Part shown: one piece after another, positions 5,649 to 7,157 of the stretch
Position numbering within the stretch: the stretch's first letter is position 1
How the letters are laid out: each line of letters starts with the position of its first letter
Source of the DNA: JBFHDX01 sp041584475
GTDB lineage: Bacteria; Pseudomonadota; Alphaproteobacteria; UBA8366; JADFVY01
Direction: 5' to 3'
Assembly (NCBI GenBank): GCA_041584475.1
Contig: JBFHDX010000154.1
Span: 1 to 7,157 of the forward strand
Length of the DNA: 7,157 nucleotides
Translations under genes and position numbers: made by a program
The notes under the pieces: generated by a model
What the model was told of the DNA's origin: nothing
Databases searched by the model: none
What the model saw: only the letters and a program-made list of their open reading frames with translations

Positions 5649-6287
5649 TCAGCGGGCCTCGATCACGGTCACGCTTTCGGGCGGCTCGAACAGCGACCAG
5701 TCCGGGTCGAGCCCCGCCTCGTAGACCTCGTACCGGATCGCCCACTCGCGTTGCCCGGTATTGATGGCGACCTGCCACGGCCGCCCGTCCATCCCGACAT
5801 AGAGTGTCAGCTGGACGCCGTCGACGATCAGCATCTGCGCCCGCGCCCGCCGCCCGCCGATGATGCCGCTGCCGGCGTCCTTCGCGCCCTGCTCGCGGAA
5901 GAAGTCGAGTTCACCGCCGAACTCGAGCGCCTGGACGACCTCGCCGCCGACATTGGGGAAGACCGGCACCGAGACGTCGATCTCGTCGCCGTCGTCGATC
6001 GCGTGCGTGGCCTCCTTGGCGTGCAGGTCGATCATCCAGTTGTCGGGGGCGTTGCTGATGATCAGGCCGTGGATCCCGCGGTCGGGATCCGGTTGCTCCT
6101 GCAGGCGCAGATAGCGACGGCCGACGCGCCACATCTCGCGCGGCGTCGCGGCGAACGAGTCGGGATCGAGCCCCTGCGCGACGAAGCGGAAGACCATGTG
6201 CGTCATCGTCGGGTCCGTGGCCGCCGCCGGCGGCGCCAGCACGGCGACGCCGAGGAAGAACGAGACGATGACTCCGAGTCGCATCAT
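5649..6287 (-). CDS. Secreted (periplasmic) protein of unknown function
   Basis: I do not recognise this gene with confidence. The 212-residue product begins MMRLGVIVSFFLGVAVLAPP followed by AAA and TDP, a clear Sec signal peptide with a likely cut after the Ala-Ala-Ala. There is no lipobox Cys and no further membrane segment, so a soluble periplasmic protein is expected. The mature part reads like an all-beta fold with many aromatic strands (MTHMVFRFVAQG, GIHGLIISNAPDNWMIDLHA, AQMLIVDGVQLTLYVGMDGR, EWAIRYEVYEAGLDPDWSLF followed by EPPE). The ending, a tyrosine-rich strand then a SLFEPPE turn, is reminiscent of LolA-like lipoprotein carriers, but this is weak. Either of two adjacent ATGs (6287, 6284) fits the AGAGAGGG ribosome site; the second has slightly better spacing. 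It is divergent from rdgB with a 104-base gap and has no close partner downstream. Confidence 0.82.
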   Translation of the reverse strand: MMRLGVIVSFFLGVAVLAPPAAATDPTMTHMVFRFVAQGLDPDSFAATPREMWRVGRRYLRLQEQPDPDRGIHGLIISNAPDNWMIDLHAKEATHAIDDGDEIDVSVPVFPNVGGEVVQALEFGGELDFFREQGAKDAGSGIIGGRRARAQMLIVDGVQLTLYVGMDGRPWQVAINTGQREWAIRYEVYEAGLDPDWSLFEPPESVTVIEAR

Positions 6288-6354
6288 GGTGCCCTCTCTT
6301 GCCACCGGCAGTGTAACAGCGGGCACACCGGCGCGGCACCCCGCGCGGAAAACG

Positions 6355-6384
6355 CTTTCCCCGCCTGCACCACCGCGCCATATA
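6355..6384 (+). promoter_or_regulatory. Candidate promoter for rdgB-hemW
   Basis: CTTTCC (6355-6360) and CATATA (6379-6384) are separated by 18 bases and partly match the alphaproteobacterial CTTGAC/CTATAT pattern. Transcription would begin at about 6391, at or just before ATG 6392, so the rdgB mRNA could be almost leaderless. That would agree with the absence of a good ribosome site. The match is imperfect. Confidence 0.3.
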
Positions 6385-6391
6385 GGCGTGC

Positions 6392-7006
6392 ATGGCACGC
6401 GAATTCTCCGAGACGAAGCTGGTCATCGCCAGCCACAACCAGGGCAAGGTCCGCGAGATCGCCGACCTGCTGCGGCCGTTCGGCGTCGCGGTCGTCTCGG
6501 CGTCCGAGATCGGGCTGGCGGAGCCGGAGGAGACGGGCAAGACGTTCCGCGAGAACGCCGAGCTCAAGGCGCGCGCGGCGGCTGCAGCGTCCGGGCTGCC
6601 GGCGCTGGCCGACGATTCCGGGCTGTCGGTCGACGCGCTCGGCGGTGAGCCGGGCATCCACTCCGCCCGCTGGGCGGAGACCGGGAACGGCCGGGATTTC
6701 GGCAAGGCGATGGAGCGGCTCGAGGCGGCGCTCGACGGCAAGCAGCCGCGATCCGCGCATTTCGTCTGCGTGCTGTCGCTGGCGTGGCCCGACGGCCATG
6801 TCGAAAGCTTCGAAGGCCGCATCGACGGCACGCTGGTCTGGCCGCCCCGGGGAACTCGCGGATTCGGCTACGACCCGATGTTCGTGGCCGTCGGCCACGA
6901 GATCACCTTCGGCGAGATGGAGCCCGCAGCGAAGCACGCGATCAGCCACCGCGCACGCGCGTTCGGGCAGTTGGTCGACGCCTGCTTCCGGGAGCGCGGA
7001 CGGTGA
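6392..7006 (+). CDS. rdgB: dITP/XTP pyrophosphatase (RdgB/HAM1 family)
   Basis: RdgB is the house-cleaning enzyme that hydrolyses dITP, ITP and XTP to the monophosphates and pyrophosphate, keeping deaminated purines out of DNA and RNA. The 204-residue protein matches the family length. Motifs in order: SHNQGK at 14-19 (phosphate and base contacts), ENAELKA at 54-60, ADDSGL at 73-78 with D75 as the expected catalytic acid, the IHSARWA loop at 89-95, RGFGYDP at 156-162 and SHRARA at 185-190. The start at ATG 6392 gives the usual short lead before KLVIASHN; only a weak AGG precedes it. The last bases overlap the GTG of hemW, so the two are cotranscribed, a pairing common in alphaproteobacteria, where rph often comes before. 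Here rph is not adjacent; a divergent periplasmic gene takes that place. Confidence 0.97.
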   Translation: MAREFSETKLVIASHNQGKVREIADLLRPFGVAVVSASEIGLAEPEETGKTFRENAELKARAAAAASGLPALADDSGLSVDALGGEPGIHSARWAETGNGRDFGKAMERLEAALDGKQPRSAHFVCVLSLAWPDGHVESFEGRIDGTLVWPPRGTRGFGYDPMFVAVGHEITFGEMEPAAKHAISHRARAFGQLVDACFRERGR

Positions 7007-7157
7007 GCGCATCGAGCCAGGAAACCGCCTTGAACGATTCGGCAGGCACGGAGGAAGGGCGCGAATTCGGCCTCTACGTCCACTGGCCGTTTTGCCGCTC
7101 GAAATGTCCCTACTGCGACTTCAACAGCCACGTCCGCGACCGGATCGACCACGAGTC
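7003..7157 (+). CDS. hemW: Radical SAM haem chaperone HemW, N-terminal part (3' end missing)
   Basis: The 51 complete codons read from GTG 7003 contain FGLYVHWPFCRSKCPYCDFN followed by SHV. The radical SAM C-x3-C-x2-C cluster motif is at C31, C35 and C38, and the Y-x-H-W/I-P-F-C context separates HemW/HemN-type proteins from other radical SAM enzymes. HemW binds haem and is thought to deliver it to respiratory enzymes; it was formerly annotated as oxygen-independent coproporphyrinogen oxidase but lacks that activity where tested. No ATG is available before the motif. GTG 7003 overlaps the rdgB stop by four bases (GTGA) and has a GGAG eight bases upstream. A TTG at 7030 is a weaker alternative. 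Residues 2-20 form a polar, probably disordered leader. About 330 or more residues lie beyond the window, so HemW versus a close paralogue rests on the N-terminus and the rdgB neighbourhood. Confidence 0.92.
   Translation, partial: MSASSQETALNDSAGTEEGREFGLYVHWPFCRSKCPYCDFNSHVRDRIDHE

Noticed and set aside
1..7157. Defence system, phage, CRISPR array or mobile element
   Set aside because: No repeats with spacers, integrase, transposase, terminal repeats or defence domains were seen; the gene set is ordinary chromosomal housekeeping.

Overview
The base composition is very GC-rich and the gene content points to an alphaproteobacterium, possibly Rhodospirillales-like. The evidence is the hisF-hisE-HIT cluster, the rdgB-hemW pair, a GTTC-N7-GTTC motif in front of comM (the LexA operator form known from alphaproteobacteria), and mostly G or C at third codon positions. 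The window looks like ordinary chromosomal core DNA. There is no rRNA, tRNA, CRISPR array, integrase, transposase or other sign of a mobile element.

Layout from left to right. On the + strand, bases 1-1387 hold the end of the histidine operon: hisF (5' end outside the window), hisE, and a HinT-like HIT hydrolase 13 bases behind it. Converging from the - strand is a VOC/glyoxalase-fold gene (1428-1802) that is broken by one in-frame TAA. A stretch without a confident gene follows (1803-2163). Next come a very small, very basic protein (2164-2328) and a cold-shock protein (2448-2651), both on the - strand and probably one unit. A bestrophin-like membrane protein (2904-3746) and comM, a YifB-type AAA+ ATPase (3823-5343), are also on the - strand. 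A 305-base non-coding stretch carries the probable comM promoter and SOS operator. A secreted protein of unknown function (5649-6287, - strand) is divergent from rdgB (6392-7006, + strand), and rdgB overlaps the GTG start of hemW, which runs off the right edge.

The genes belong to separate housekeeping tasks. HisF and HisE are histidine biosynthesis enzymes, and HinT and RdgB handle nucleotide by-products. ComM is a DNA branch-migration helicase, HemW is a haem chaperone, and the Csp is an RNA chaperone. I did not find an unknown multi-gene system. The observations most worth checking are the LexA-type box placed between a -10 element and upstream DNA at comM, the single-stop VOC pseudogene, the cspA/small-basic-protein pair, and the unassigned periplasmic protein beside rdgB-hemW.
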